NCBI RefSeq assembly: GCF_003046175.1
Contig: NZ_PZZM01000001.1
Location: 5,287,001-5,351,000 of the forward strand
From: Bosea sp. 124
Lineage (GTDB): Bacteria; Pseudomonadota; Alphaproteobacteria; Rhizobiales; Beijerinckiaceae
Length of the DNA stretch: 64,000 bases
Reading direction: 5' to 3'
Shown: one piece after another, positions 53,805 through 63,364 of the stretch
Layout of the letters: each line of letters opens with the position of its first letter
Position numbering within the stretch: position 1 is the first letter of the stretch
The notes under the pieces: generated by a model
Told to the model about the DNA's origin: nothing
The model's database searches: none
Seen by the model: the letters and a program-made list of their open reading frames with translations, nothing else
Program-made: the position numbers and the translations under genes

Positions 53805-54461
53805 TCAGGGGCCGACCACGGTTCCGCGTGCGCGCCCACCCGCCACGCGGCAGGAGCAGCCACCCCCGATCACGGCGAGGTCGATCAACTGGCAGGTCCG
53901 CACCGGAGTCGCACAATAGCCGCCGATCGCGCCGGAGACCGGCGCCGCGTAGACGCGGTAACGGTAGACATAGGGATCGGCGTAATAGGGCGAGACCGCT
54001 GCGGCGCCGATCGCCGCTCCCGCGACAAGGCCGGCGGCACCCCAGCCCCAGCCCGAATCCCAGCCGCGATAGTAACCGGGATGCCCCCAGCCCCGGCGCC
54101 AGCCCCAACCGGAGCGGACATAAGGCCGGCCCCAGCCCCCGCCATGCCAGCCTGCGCCACGCCAGGAATTGCCGCGCCAGGAATTGCCGTGCCAGGAACT
54201 GCCGCGCCAAGAACTGCCGCGCCATCCTCCGCCGCCATACCGTCCTCCGCCGCGCCAGCCCGACCCTCCCCAGGCTCCGCCGCGCCAAGCTCCGCTGCCG
54301 CCTTGCCATCCGCCGCCTTGCCATCCGCCACCGCGCCATCCCCCGCCGCCGGGAATGAACGTGCCTCCCGCGGCGTCGCGCCCGCGCTGGGCGGCGGCGT
54401 CCTGGGCGCTGACGATGACGAGGGGGGCGATGGCGGCTGCGAGCAGAAGGACGTGACGCAT
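53805..54461 (-). CDS. Exported Gly/Trp/Arg-rich repeat protein
   Basis: A 218 aa protein with a signal peptide (cleavage near AAA-QR). A long low-complexity region (about residues 35-135) follows, built of short WRGGG, WQGG, WRGSS and WRGNS units. Then comes a hydrophobic GLVAGAAIGAAA segment and a tail with four cysteines. Related proteins are common in Hyphomicrobiales and uncharacterised; the helix could anchor or cross the membrane. It is convergent with the GntR gene, 22 bp apart. Confidence 0.7.
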   Translation of the reverse strand: MRHVLLLAAAIAPLVIVSAQDAAAQRGRDAAGGTFIPGGGGWRGGGWQGGGWQGGSGAWRGGAWGGSGWRGGGRYGGGGWRGSSWRGSSWHGNSWRGNSWRGAGWHGGGWGRPYVRSGWGWRRGWGHPGYYRGWDSGWGWGAAGLVAGAAIGAAAVSPYYADPYVYRYRVYAAPVSGAIGGYCATPVRTCQLIDLAVIGGGCSCRVAGGRARGTVVGP

Positions 54462-54644
54462 GGCACACTCCTACGACGAGACCGCCTCAGAATAGCGCAA
54501 ATCGCGCTGGCCGTATCGTCTTTTGACAGCCGCCGGCCGGTCGCGACCGGGCCGGTGCAGAGCCGCCTAAACGACGATGGCCGGGACGAGCCCGGCCATC
54601 GGAATGCAAGCTGCATGCGCGCGACGGCCCCGGCCGTCGGCGGC

Positions 54645-55643
54645 TCAGTCGAGCTTGAACTTGCCGAAGTCGCGGTGTTCGCCATGGATGCGGCGCACCG
54701 TGCCGGTGATCGAGCGGTAGACGATGGTCTCCGTCTCGATGACGTCGCGGCCGAACTTCACGCCCTTGAGCATGCCGCCATCGGTGACGCCGGTCGCGCA
54801 GACGATGGTGTCGCCGGACGCCATCTCCTCCATGCTGTATTTCTTGTTCGGGTCAGAAATGCCCATGGTCAGGGCGCGGGCGCGCTTCTCCTCGGTGTCG
54901 AGGATGAGGCGGCCCTGCATCTGGCCGCCGACGCAGCGCAGAGCCGCTGCCGCCAGCACGCCCTCGGGCGCGCCGCCGATGCCGAGATAGAGATCGATGC
55001 CGGTCTTGTGCGGCTCGGTGCAGTAGATCACGCCGGCGACGTCGCCATCGGTGATGAGGCGGATCGAGCAGCCGGTCTTGCGGACCTCCTCGATCAGCTT
55101 GGCATGGCGCGGGCGGTCCATGATCAGCGTCGAGATCTCGCTCGGCTTGACGCCCTTGGCCTTGGCGAGCGCGTGGATGTTGTCGGTCGCCGAAGCGTCG
55201 AGATCGACGACACCGCGCGCATAGCCCGGGCCGATCGCGATCTTGTCCATGTAGACGTCGGGCGCGTTCAGGAGCTTGCCGGCCTCGGCCATCGCCATCA
55301 CCGCGATGGAATCGGGCATGTCCTTGGCGCAGAGGGTGGTGCCTTCCAGCGGGTCGACGGCGATGTGGACCCGGGGCCCCTGACGCGTGCCGACCTTCTC
55401 GCCGATGAAGAGCATCGGCGCCTCGTCGCGCTCGCCCTCGCCGATGACGATCTCACCGTCGATCGGCAGGCGGTTCAGCTCGCGCCGCATCGCGTCGACC
55501 GCCGCCTGGTCAGCCGCCTTCTCGTTGCCGTGACCGCGCAGGCGCGCAGCCGAGACCGCGGCGCGCTCGGTGACGCGCACCAGTTCCATCGAGAGATAGC
55601 GCTCGATGATCTGGGAGGAGGAAATGCGGAGATCGTCGGACAT
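54645..55643 (-). CDS. glpX: GlpX, class II fructose-1,6-bisphosphatase
   Basis: A 332 aa gluconeogenic phosphatase: GEGERDEAPMLFIGE (near residue 68), DPLEGTTLCAKDMP (near 96), and GIGGAPEGVLAAAALRC. Start 55643 (MSDDLRIS) is preferred over an ATG eight codons upstream. Lies 56 bp after hom on the same strand. Confidence 0.93.
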   Translation of the reverse strand: MSDDLRISSSQIIERYLSMELVRVTERAAVSAARLRGHGNEKAADQAAVDAMRRELNRLPIDGEIVIGEGERDEAPMLFIGEKVGTRQGPRVHIAVDPLEGTTLCAKDMPDSIAVMAMAEAGKLLNAPDVYMDKIAIGPGYARGVVDLDASATDNIHALAKAKGVKPSEISTLIMDRPRHAKLIEEVRKTGCSIRLITDGDVAGVIYCTEPHKTGIDLYLGIGGAPEGVLAAAALRCVGGQMQGRLILDTEEKRARALTMGISDPNKKYSMEEMASGDTIVCATGVTDGGMLKGVKFGRDVIETETIVYRSITGTVRRIHGEHRDFGKFKLD

Positions 55644-55699
55644 GAGCGGTTCCCTTTGTTTCGGCAATCGGCAGTCGCCGCGGCGTGGCGGCCGACAGC

Positions 55700-57046
55700 C
55701 TACTCCCGTTCGATACGGATGACTTGCGGCGGTTCGGCGATGTGGCCGTCGGCCGACACCTTGTCGAGCGCCGCGCGGATCGCGGCTTCGCTGGTGGCGT
55801 AGGTGATCAGCACGACCGGCACCGGCGCGCCGGAGCGCCCGCCGGGATCCTGGGCCGCTGCGGCGGCGGAGCGCCGCTGAACGATGCTCTCGAGCGAGAT
55901 GTCGGCCTCGGCCATGCGGGTCGCGATGCCGGCCGCAGCACCCGGCCGGTCGGCAACCGCGAGGCGGACATAATAGCCGCCCTCATGACGCTGCATCGGC
56001 GCGCGTGTCGCGGTTTCGAGCCGCGCCACCGGCAGGCCGAAGGGCAGCCCCGCCGTGCCGCGCGCGACATCGGCGATGTCGGCGACGACGGCCGACGCCG
56101 TCGGGTCGCCGCCGGCGCCGGGGCCGACGAGGGTGAGTTCGCGGACCGCATCGGCATCGACGGTGACCGCGTTGAGCACGCCCATCACCTGCGCGATGGC
56201 AGAGGATTTCGGCACCATGGTCGGATGGACGCGCTGCTCGATGCCGGTCTTGGTCCGCTCCGCGACGCCGAGCAGCTTGATCCGGTAGCCGAGCTCGTCA
56301 GCCATCTTCAGGTCGAGCGGCGCGATCGAGGAAATGCCTTCGACATGAATCGCTTCGGCGTCGATCTTCGTGCCGAAGGCGAGGCTGGTCAGGATGGCGA
56401 GCTTGTGAGCCGTGTCATAACCCTCGACATCGAAGGTCGGGTCGGCCTCGGCATAGCCGAGGCGCTGGGCGTCCTTCAGGCAGGCCTCGAAGGTCAGCCC
56501 CTCCAGCTCCATGCGCGAGAGGATGTAGTTGCAGGTGCCGTTCAGGATGCCATAGAGCCGCGTGACGTTGTTGCCGGCCAGCGCCTCGCGCAGGGTCTTC
56601 ACGACCGGGATGCCGCCGGCGGACGAGGCCTCGAAGGCAAGCGCCGCGCCGTTCTCTTCCGCCAGAGTGGCGAGTTCGATGCCGTGATGGGCGAGCAGCG
56701 CCTTGTTGGCCGTGACGACGGATTTGCCGGCAGTCAGCGCAGCCTCCACGGCCGCCTTGGCCGGGCCGTCCGAGCCGCCGATCAGTTCGACCAGGCAATC
56801 GATCTCGCCCGATTTCGCCAGTGCGACCGGATCGTCGAACCAGGTCAGGCCGCCGAGGTCGACGCCGCGATCACGGTTGCGGTCCCGGGCCGAGACGGCG
56901 GTGACGCGGATGGCGCGGCCGCAGCGTGCGGCCAGCGCATTCTCCTGCCGGCGCAGGATGCGCAGCACAGAGGCGCCCACCGTTCCGAGGCCGGCAAGGC
57001 CGATTCGCAGGGGCTGGGAGGCGGTCTGGGCGGTCGCGACTGTCAT
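55700..57046 (-). CDS. hom: Homoserine dehydrogenase
   Basis: A 448 aa NAD(P)-dependent enzyme of Thr/Met/Ile biosynthesis. The nucleotide motif GLAGLGTVGAS is near residue 15, followed by EANKALLA-type VTANKALLAHHG and GILNGTCNYILSRME. A C-terminal ACT domain (about residues 365-435) probably confers feedback control. Start 57046 begins just before the nucleotide motif. Confidence 0.93.
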   Translation of the reverse strand: MTVATAQTASQPLRIGLAGLGTVGASVLRILRRQENALAARCGRAIRVTAVSARDRNRDRGVDLGGLTWFDDPVALAKSGEIDCLVELIGGSDGPAKAAVEAALTAGKSVVTANKALLAHHGIELATLAEENGAALAFEASSAGGIPVVKTLREALAGNNVTRLYGILNGTCNYILSRMELEGLTFEACLKDAQRLGYAEADPTFDVEGYDTAHKLAILTSLAFGTKIDAEAIHVEGISSIAPLDLKMADELGYRIKLLGVAERTKTGIEQRVHPTMVPKSSAIAQVMGVLNAVTVDADAVRELTLVGPGAGGDPTASAVVADIADVARGTAGLPFGLPVARLETATRAPMQRHEGGYYVRLAVADRPGAAAGIATRMAEADISLESIVQRRSAAAAAQDPGGRSGAPVPVVLITYATSEAAIRAALDKVSADGHIAEPPQVIRIERE

Positions 57047-57103
57047 GGGCGCGGCGTCGCATGCGCGGCCCCTGCGAGTCAACGGCGAAGCCCTTTTTCA
57101 AGC

Positions 57104-57535
57104 TCACCCGAAGCGGCAGACCACCTCGGCGGCCAGCCGCTTCAGTTTTCCATCGGCGAAGGTCAGATGGATGCGCAGCAGATTGGTGCCGAAGGCCGTG
57201 GCCTTGATCGTGTGCAGCGCCTCCAGCGTGTCGCCGGACCAGGTCGTGGCATTCTCGATCGCGGGCGTCCAGAACCAGGGACGCGGCGGGACGATCGCGA
57301 TCGTCGCGAGGATCTTCTCGGCCGCTGCCTGGTCGATACCGACCGGGATATGACGCCCGACGATCTCGGTCGCGTCACGGCCGCATTCGCGCGCCGTGGT
57401 CGCCGCCAGCACCTCGGCGACGAGCGCCGAATCCGTCTGCGGCACGCGGCCGCGCGAATAGTCATAGGTGGTGACGAGGCAGATGAGCGCGAACAGGCCG
57501 ACCCCGACCCCGATCAGACGGCCCTTGCTGAACAT
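57104..57535 (-). CDS. Hypothetical single-span membrane protein
   Basis: A 143 aa protein with one N-terminal hydrophobic helix (about residues 6-24) and a soluble remainder. No family recognised. Transcribed in line with the aminotransferase upstream and hom downstream. Confidence 0.6.
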   Translation of the reverse strand: MFSKGRLIGVGVGLFALICLVTTYDYSRGRVPQTDSALVAEVLAATTARECGRDATEIVGRHIPVGIDQAAAEKILATIAIVPPRPWFWTPAIENATTWSGDTLEALHTIKATAFGTNLLRIHLTFADGKLKRLAAEVVCRFG

Positions 57536-57650
57536 CGCGCGCTGCAGCCCCTCACCGGACGAAGCTGTCCGTGGCGAGGGGTTCCCATGTTTTCAGGGCG
57601 CGGTCCAGTCTCGTGCGCGCTTCTCAGGATTGCAGGCGGAGGTTGATACC

Positions 57651-58871
57651 CTACCCTGCCTTCGGCATCTGGATGACGTTGTGCAGCGTGTGATCCGCCG
57701 TCTTGAGGAAGCGGCCGACATTGCGGGCGGCCTGGCGGATGCGCTGCTCGTTCTCGACGATGGCGATGCGGACATAGTCGTCGCCATGCTCGCCGAAGCC
57801 GATACCGGGCGCGACCGCGACCTCGGCCTTCTCGATCAGCAGCTTCGAGAATTCGAGCGAGCCGAGATGGCGGAACTTCTCCGGGATCGGCACCCAGGCG
57901 AACATCGAGGCTTTCGGCGCCGGGAACTCCCAGCCCGCCTTGCCGAAACTCTCGACCAGCGCGTCGCGGCGCTTGCGGTAGATGTCGCGCATCTCGCGGA
58001 TGCAGTCGTCGGGGCCGTTGAGGGCCGCTGCCGCCGCGACCTGGATCGGGGTGTAGGCGCCGTAGTCGAGATAGGATTTCACCCGCGCGAGAGCAGCCAG
58101 GAGCCGCTCGTTGCCGACAGCGAAGCCCATGCGCCAGCCCGCCATCGAGAAGGTCTTCGACATCGAGGTGAACTCGACCGTGACGTCCATTGCGCCCGGG
58201 ACCTGCAGCATCGAGGGCGGCGGGTCGTTCTCGTCGAAATAGACCTCGGCATAAGCGAGGTCGGAGAGCAGGATCAGCTCGTGCTTCTTCGCGAAGGCGA
58301 CGAGATCGCGGTAGAAATCGAGCGAGGCGGTATAGGCGGTCGGGTTCGCCGGGTAGCAGGTGACGAGCGCGATCGGCTTCGGCACCGAATGGATCATCGC
58401 CCGCTCCAGCGCCGGAAAGAAGGCCGGCGTCGGCTCCGCCGGCACCGAGCGGATGACACCGCCCGCCATCAGGAAACCGAAGGCGTGGATCGGGTAGCTC
58501 GGATTGGGCACCAGCACGACGTCGCCCGGCCCCGTGATGGCCTGCGCCATGTTGGCGAAGCCCTCCTTGGAGCCCAGCGTCGCGACGACCTGGGTGTCGG
58601 GGTTGAGCTTCACGCCGAAACGGCGCTCGTAATAATTCGCCTGGGCGCGACGCAGGCCGCCGATGCCCTTGGAAGCGGAGTAGCGGTCGGTGCGCGGCTT
58701 GCCCGCCGTCTCGACCAGTTTCTCGATGACATGCTTCGGGGCCGGCAGGTCCGGATTGCCCATGCCGAGATCGACGATGTCGACGCCCTTGGCGCGCTCG
58801 GCGGCCTTGATCTTGTTGACCTGTTCGAAAACATAGGGCGGCAGGCGCTTGATGCGGTGAAAATCGGCCAT
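57651..58871 (-). CDS. Class I/II aminotransferase (AlaC/DapL-like)
   Basis: A 406 aa PLP enzyme: DLGMGNPDLPAP near residue 36, LSDLAYAEVYFD, and the PLP lysine in SMSKTFSMAGWRMGF (near 237). ATG 58871 (MADFHRIKRLPPY) is the family's usual start; the longer frame upstream is not conserved. Related proteins are annotated as alanine or LL-diaminopimelate aminotransferase; the amino acid is not decided by sequence. Upstream of hom in a block often seen in Hyphomicrobiales. Confidence 0.87.
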   Translation of the reverse strand: MADFHRIKRLPPYVFEQVNKIKAAERAKGVDIVDLGMGNPDLPAPKHVIEKLVETAGKPRTDRYSASKGIGGLRRAQANYYERRFGVKLNPDTQVVATLGSKEGFANMAQAITGPGDVVLVPNPSYPIHAFGFLMAGGVIRSVPAEPTPAFFPALERAMIHSVPKPIALVTCYPANPTAYTASLDFYRDLVAFAKKHELILLSDLAYAEVYFDENDPPPSMLQVPGAMDVTVEFTSMSKTFSMAGWRMGFAVGNERLLAALARVKSYLDYGAYTPIQVAAAAALNGPDDCIREMRDIYRKRRDALVESFGKAGWEFPAPKASMFAWVPIPEKFRHLGSLEFSKLLIEKAEVAVAPGIGFGEHGDDYVRIAIVENEQRIRQAARNVGRFLKTADHTLHNVIQMPKAG

Positions 58872-59101
58872 TTCGAACAGTTCCTTCGCCGGAGCCGGCA
58901 AATCCCAAACCAAATCCCAAACAGAGCGAAGCGCGCCGCCGGCCTCTTCCGGCGCCGCCTTCCGCAGAGCCCGATTCAGATCGTTGCGCCGCAGGTGCCT
59001 CGCGCCGCATCTTTGGTCACGACAGTCCCAAAAACGCAAGATTCAATCAGAGCCGAATATGGCAGAGCGATGCTTGCGCGGCGCTGCCGCGGCTTCTGCC
59101 C

Positions 59102-59557
59102 TCAGTTGGTCGGCAGCGTGGCCGGCTTGGGCGGCGGTGTCGCACCCAGCGACTTGGCCTGATTGCCGGCCGCCTCGTTGGAGAGGCGCTTGGCATCGAG
59201 CTCGGCCTCGATCTTCTTGAAGGCGGCCCTCGGCTTGCAGCCCTCGTTGGGTTTGCGGCTCTCGGGTGTGAAGGTGAAATGGGCCGCCTGCCCGGCCGGA
59301 ACGAAGGGAGGAGGCGCCGGCCCATCCCCCTGGCAAAGCGGATCGACCGGAAAAGTCCGGCCGATCGGCATATAGGCGGGATCGGACGGACGGGTTTCCT
59401 GGACGAAGGGCTTGGACTCCTGCGGCGTCGTCGCCATCCCGGCCGCTTCCGCCACCACCTTGCCCGCCTCGCCCGCACAGCCGGCCGCGGCGACGCCCAG
59501 CGTCGCCAGAAGCAGCAGCGCCGCAAGCGGCTTTTTGGTCGGCAGGTCGAACGGCAT
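59102..59557 (-). CDS. Hypothetical lipoprotein
   Basis: A 151 aa protein with a hydrophobic leader and a lipobox-like AAGC at about residues 24-27, then a proline-rich soluble part containing two more cysteines. No family recognised. Divergent from phaC. Confidence 0.6.
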   Translation of the reverse strand: MPFDLPTKKPLAALLLLATLGVAAAGCAGEAGKVVAEAAGMATTPQESKPFVQETRPSDPAYMPIGRTFPVDPLCQGDGPAPPPFVPAGQAAHFTFTPESRKPNEGCKPRAAFKKIEAELDAKRLSNEAAGNQAKSLGATPPPKPATLPTN

Positions 59558-59674
59558 GGCGTGATCCGGCAGGTTGCGGAATTCTCTTTGTAATCGATAT
59601 CCGCTACGTCCTTAATAGGACCAAAATGGGGAGCAAGCAGCATCCCCACAGAAGACTGCGACGGGGAGAGCGCG

Positions 59675-61498
59675 ATGAACCGGCGAGCGGACGAGAAGCC
59701 CGCAGATGCAGCCGCCTCAGCCGAGGCGCCGGTGCCGGATTTCGACCAGTTCGCGCAGAACATGGGCCGCCTCGTCGAGGAGTACGGCAAGGTGACGGCC
59801 GCCTATCTCAAGCCGATCGAGCGCGGCGAGGCGAAGGGCGGCCAGGCCGACGAGGCCAGCGAAATGGTCAAGACGCTCGGCCGAGTCGCCGAGAAATGGG
59901 TTTCCGACCCGCGCAAGATCATCGAGGCGCAGGCCTCGCTCACCGGCGACTTCCTCGAACTCTGGAGCAGCATGCTCAAGCGCGCCGGCGGCGAGGAGGC
60001 GAAACCCGTCGCCGAGCCCGACCAGCGCGACGCCCGCTTCGCCGACCCGGACTGGTCGGCGCATCCGATCTTCGACTTCGTCAAGCAGGCCTATCTGATC
60101 GGCTCGCGCTGGGCCGAATCGATGGTCGACAAGGCCGACGATCTTGACCCGCACACCCGCGAGAAGGCGCGCTTCTACGTCAAGCAGATCGCCAGCGCGC
60201 TATCGCCCTCCAACTTCGTCGCGACCAATCCCGAACTGCTGCGCGAGACGCTGCGGCAGAATGGCGACAACCTGGTGCGCGGCATGAAGATGCTGGCCGA
60301 GGACATCGAGGCCGGCGGTGGCGAACTCAAGATCCGGCAATCCGACCCTGGCGCCTTCAGGATCGGCGTCAACATCGCCGCCACGCCCGGCAAGGTGATC
60401 TTCCGCGACGACATCATGGAGCTGATCCAGTACGCGCCGTCGACCGAGACGGTGCTGAAGCGCCCTCTCCTGATCGTGCCGCCCTGGATCAACAAGTTCT
60501 ACATCCTCGATCTCAACGCCGAGAAGAGCTTCATTCGCTGGTGCGTCGCGCAGGGGCTGACCGTGTTCTGCATCTCCTGGGTCAACCCGGACGAGCGCCA
60601 CGCCGCCAAGGATTTCGAGAGCTATATGCGCGAGGGCATCTTCTCGGCGCTCGATGCGATCGAACAGGCGACCGGCGAGACGAAGGTCAGCGCGATCGGC
60701 TACTGCGTCGGCGGCACGCTGCTCGGCGTGACGCTGGCCTATATGGCCGCGATGAAGGACAAGCGCATCGACAGCGCGACCTTCTTCACGACGCAGGTCG
60801 ATTTCTCGCAGGCCGGCGAGCTCTCCGTCTTCGTCGACGAGGACCAGATCCGCGCCGTCGAGGAGCAGATGACCAAGAGCGGCTACCTCGACGGCGCGCG
60901 CATGGCCGGCGCCTTCAACATGCTGCGCCCCAACGACCTGATCTGGTCCTATGCCGTCAACAACTACCTCAAGGGCAAGGCGCCGACGCCGTTCGACCTG
61001 CTCTACTGGAACTCCGACTCGACCCGGATGCCGGCGGCGAACCATTCCTTCTACCTGCGCAACTGCTATCTGGAGAACAAGCTCTCGAAGGGCGAGATGA
61101 AGATCGGCGGCAAGATGCTCGACCTGAAGAAGGTCAGGATTCCGGTCTACAATCTCGCGACCCGCGAGGACCACATCGCCCCGGCGAAGTCCGTCTTCAC
61201 CGGCTCGCAGTGCTTCGGTGGCCCGGTCGACTACGTCGTGGCCGGCTCCGGGCATATCGCCGGCGTGGTCAACCCTCCGGCCAAGGTGAAGTACCAGTAC
61301 TGGACCGGCGGGCCGCCGGAGGGCGCCTACGAGACCTGGTTCAAGGGCGCGCAGGAACACCCCGGCTCGTGGTGGCCCCACTGGTTCGGATGGCTCGAGA
61401 AGCAGGCGCCGAAGCGTGTGCCGGCGCGTATACCCGGCAGCGGCGAATTGCCCGCGCTGGAAGACGCACCCGGAACCTATGTGCTTAAGAAGGCCTGA
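59675..61498 (+). CDS. phaC: Class I poly(3-hydroxyalkanoate) synthase
   Basis: A 607 aa PHA polymerase that joins 3-hydroxyacyl-CoA into storage polyester at the granule surface. The lipase-like box [10 protein letters not shown] holds nucleophile Cys344; the catalytic His is in [13 protein letters not shown] near residue 530, and [12 protein letters not shown] is typical of class I. Strong GGGGAGAG ribosome site. No phaA, phaB or phaZ adjoins it. A strong hairpin follows. Confidence 0.94.
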   Translation: MNRRADEKPADAAASAEAPVPDFDQFAQNMGRLVEEYGKVTAAYLKPIERGEAKGGQADEASEMVKTLGRVAEKWVSDPRKIIEAQASLTGDFLELWSSMLKRAGGEEAKPVAEPDQRDARFADPDWSAHPIFDFVKQAYLIGSRWAESMVDKADDLDPHTREKARFYVKQIASALSPSNFVATNPELLRETLRQNGDNLVRGMKMLAEDIEAGGGELKIRQSDPGAFRIGVNIAATPGKVIFRDDIMELIQYAPSTETVLKRPLLIVPPWINKFYILDLNAEKSFIRWCVAQGLTVFCISWVNPDERHAAKDFESYMREGIFSALDAIEQATGETKVSAIGYCVGGTLLGVTLAYMAAMKDKRIDSATFFTTQVDFSQAGELSVFVDEDQIRAVEEQMTKSGYLDGARMAGAFNMLRPNDLIWSYAVNNYLKGKAPTPFDLLYWNSDSTRMPAANHSFYLRNCYLENKLSKGEMKIGGKMLDLKKVRIPVYNLATREDHIAPAKSVFTGSQCFGGPVDYVVAGSGHIAGVVNPPAKVKYQYWTGGPPEGAYETWFKGAQEHPGSWWPHWFGWLEKQAPKRVPARIPGSGELPALEDAPGTYVLKKA

Positions 61499-61545
61499 GC
61501 GGACGCTGGCCATAAGCCGCGGCCGTCATTCCGGACGCTCGATAC

Positions 61546-61574
61546 AAAAAAGCCGGCCTTCGGGCCGGCTTTTT
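61546..61574. terminator. Bidirectional terminator between phaC and the FadL-like gene
   Basis: AAAAAAGCCGGCC-TTCG-GGCCGGCTTTTT: a perfect stem with a UUCG tetraloop, A-run before and T-run after, so it can stop transcription from both convergent genes. Confidence 0.95.
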
Positions 61575-61597
61575 CATCGATGGCGACAGGCGCGGCG

Positions 61598-62935
61598 TCA
61601 GAACTTGCGGACGACCGGCTGCGCGGGAATCGTCTCCGCCGGATTGTCCCAGCGATAGGTCAGGCCGGCCGAAAGGATGTGGATATAGGGCTTGGCCTCG
61701 GCGCTGAAGAAGACGGGGCCCTGCTGCGGATGGGTTCCGCCGTAGTTCACCGTCGCCTTGGTGACGTGGATATAGCTGTAGCCGAGATCGAGCTTCAGCT
61801 TGTCCGTGGCCTGGTAGCTGGCACCGGCCGAGAGCCAGAGCCGGTCATTGTCCGAGATGAACACCGTGCGGTTGGTGTCGTTCACGGCAGAGAGCTCATA
61901 GGCGACACCGGCGCGCAGGGTCAGAGCCTGATTGTATTTGTATTCGAGGCCGCCGCTGAAATACCAGCTATCGTCATAGACGAAGTTGAGGCTGCTGATC
62001 GGCGTTCCGGTGATCTCGCTGACGATCGGGATGCGGCGGAAGCGGCTCCAGTTCGTCCATTCGACTCCGAGATGTGCCTGCCACTGGTCGTTGATGACCT
62101 GCGACACGCCGAAGACGACCGAGTCCGGCAGGTTGAGGTTGGCCTTGATCGGCGCTACGCCGGCAACGGTCGAGATTGTGCCCTCGAGCGTCTGCCGGAT
62201 CGAGGAGCGATAGGCGATACCGATCGTCGTCCCCTGCAGCGGCGTCAGCGTCGCACCGACGCGGAAGCCGTAATCGACCGAGTCGCCCTTGAGGATCTGG
62301 TTGGGAGCGCCCGGACCGATCGCCGTCGCGAGCGTGGCGCCGGTCGCGTTCTTCAGATTGGTGCTCAGATACTGGATCTGGAAGGCGGCGCCGATCGAGA
62401 GCCAGTCATTGACCTTGTAGCCGACCGTCGGCGAGACGTTGACCGTGCGCAGCGTCGCCGAGCGGCCATAGACTTGGCCGGCATAGACCTGATTCTCGGG
62501 CTTCGAGCGCAGGCCGAAGGGCGCGCCCGTCGTCATGCCGACCCAGAACCGATCGGTGAGCTGCCAGGCCGAGTAGGAAGCCGGGATGAAGGCACCGTCA
62601 CCACCGATGTTGCCGCCGCCGTTCTGGATCGGGCTGGCGGGCCCCAACGGCGAGCCGAGCCTGGTCGTCGAAGTCGGCTCATAGGAGCCGTTGGCGTTGA
62701 GATAGGTGAAGTTCCACTGGCTGTTGCGGCCGGGGAACATCGTGATCGTCGCGGGGTTCCAGGCCATCGAGCCCATTCCGATGCCGCCCGCGGCCGCGCC
62801 GGCATAGGCCATGCCCAGACCCTCGGCGCTCTGGCCGCTGCGGACGGCGAAGGAACTCGCCGACGCTGCGCCGGCGGCAAGAAGAGCCGCCGCGGAAACC
62901 GTGGCCGCAGCTGCCTTGCGAACGATGCCCTTCAT
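61598..62935 (-). CDS. OmpP1/FadL-family outer-membrane protein
   Basis: A 445 aa beta-barrel for uptake of hydrophobic compounds such as fatty acids. Signal peptide MKGIVRKAAA to ASA-SS, then the NPA-type hatch motif WNPATITMFPG near residue 60 and alternating strands to a C-terminal Phe. Start 62935 has GGATGGA about 6 bp upstream; an in-frame ATG three codons earlier is equally possible. Confidence 0.88.
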   Translation of the reverse strand: MKGIVRKAAAATVSAAALLAAGAASASSFAVRSGQSAEGLGMAYAGAAAGGIGMGSMAWNPATITMFPGRNSQWNFTYLNANGSYEPTSTTRLGSPLGPASPIQNGGGNIGGDGAFIPASYSAWQLTDRFWVGMTTGAPFGLRSKPENQVYAGQVYGRSATLRTVNVSPTVGYKVNDWLSIGAAFQIQYLSTNLKNATGATLATAIGPGAPNQILKGDSVDYGFRVGATLTPLQGTTIGIAYRSSIRQTLEGTISTVAGVAPIKANLNLPDSVVFGVSQVINDQWQAHLGVEWTNWSRFRRIPIVSEITGTPISSLNFVYDDSWYFSGGLEYKYNQALTLRAGVAYELSAVNDTNRTVFISDNDRLWLSAGASYQATDKLKLDLGYSYIHVTKATVNYGGTHPQQGPVFFSAEAKPYIHILSAGLTYRWDNPAETIPAQPVVRKF

Positions 62936-63364
62936 GAAATCCATCCCGTCTCTTGTTTCTTAGGGGCCAGGCTGCCCCGCTCGATCGCGAGCATGGCGTG
63001 AGCCGTTTGCCGCCGCAATGCTCGCCTTGAATGCCCAAAATCAGCTCAGCCTGTGCATGTTTCCGTTACGGAATGCTAAAAAAGTCCGCCGAGATCGGCG
63101 ATTTTGCACGACGCCGAACGGCCTTCTTTCTGAAAGCGATCGTTTATATACGAACTATCGCCGTTTTCCGGAGGCGTGGCTCGAAACCGGGCAGAGGCGC
63201 ACACTTCGCCGGCATACCGCTTTCGGAACACACGTTGCATTCTCGCAACAACAGGAACGACTGCAGCATGCAGCGGACCCATGCGTGTGAACGGGCTTGT
63301 CTTTGGCCGCGCCATCCGGTCAGGATCGCGCCCCAATTAGATCGTTTGAAACGGGGGAAACGAC
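62936..63364. other. Intergenic stretch without a recognisable gene
   Basis: Divergent promoter region between the FadL-like gene and the FAH-family gene. The part around 63120-63160 is AT-rich (TTTATATACGAACTAT) and may hold a promoter. Frames here carry no motif. Confidence 0.5.

Noticed and set aside
53718..57646. Long plus-strand open frames opposite the Gly/Trp-rich gene, glpX and hom
   Set aside because: Same shadow composition; they cross several well-defined minus-strand genes and the intergenic gaps.
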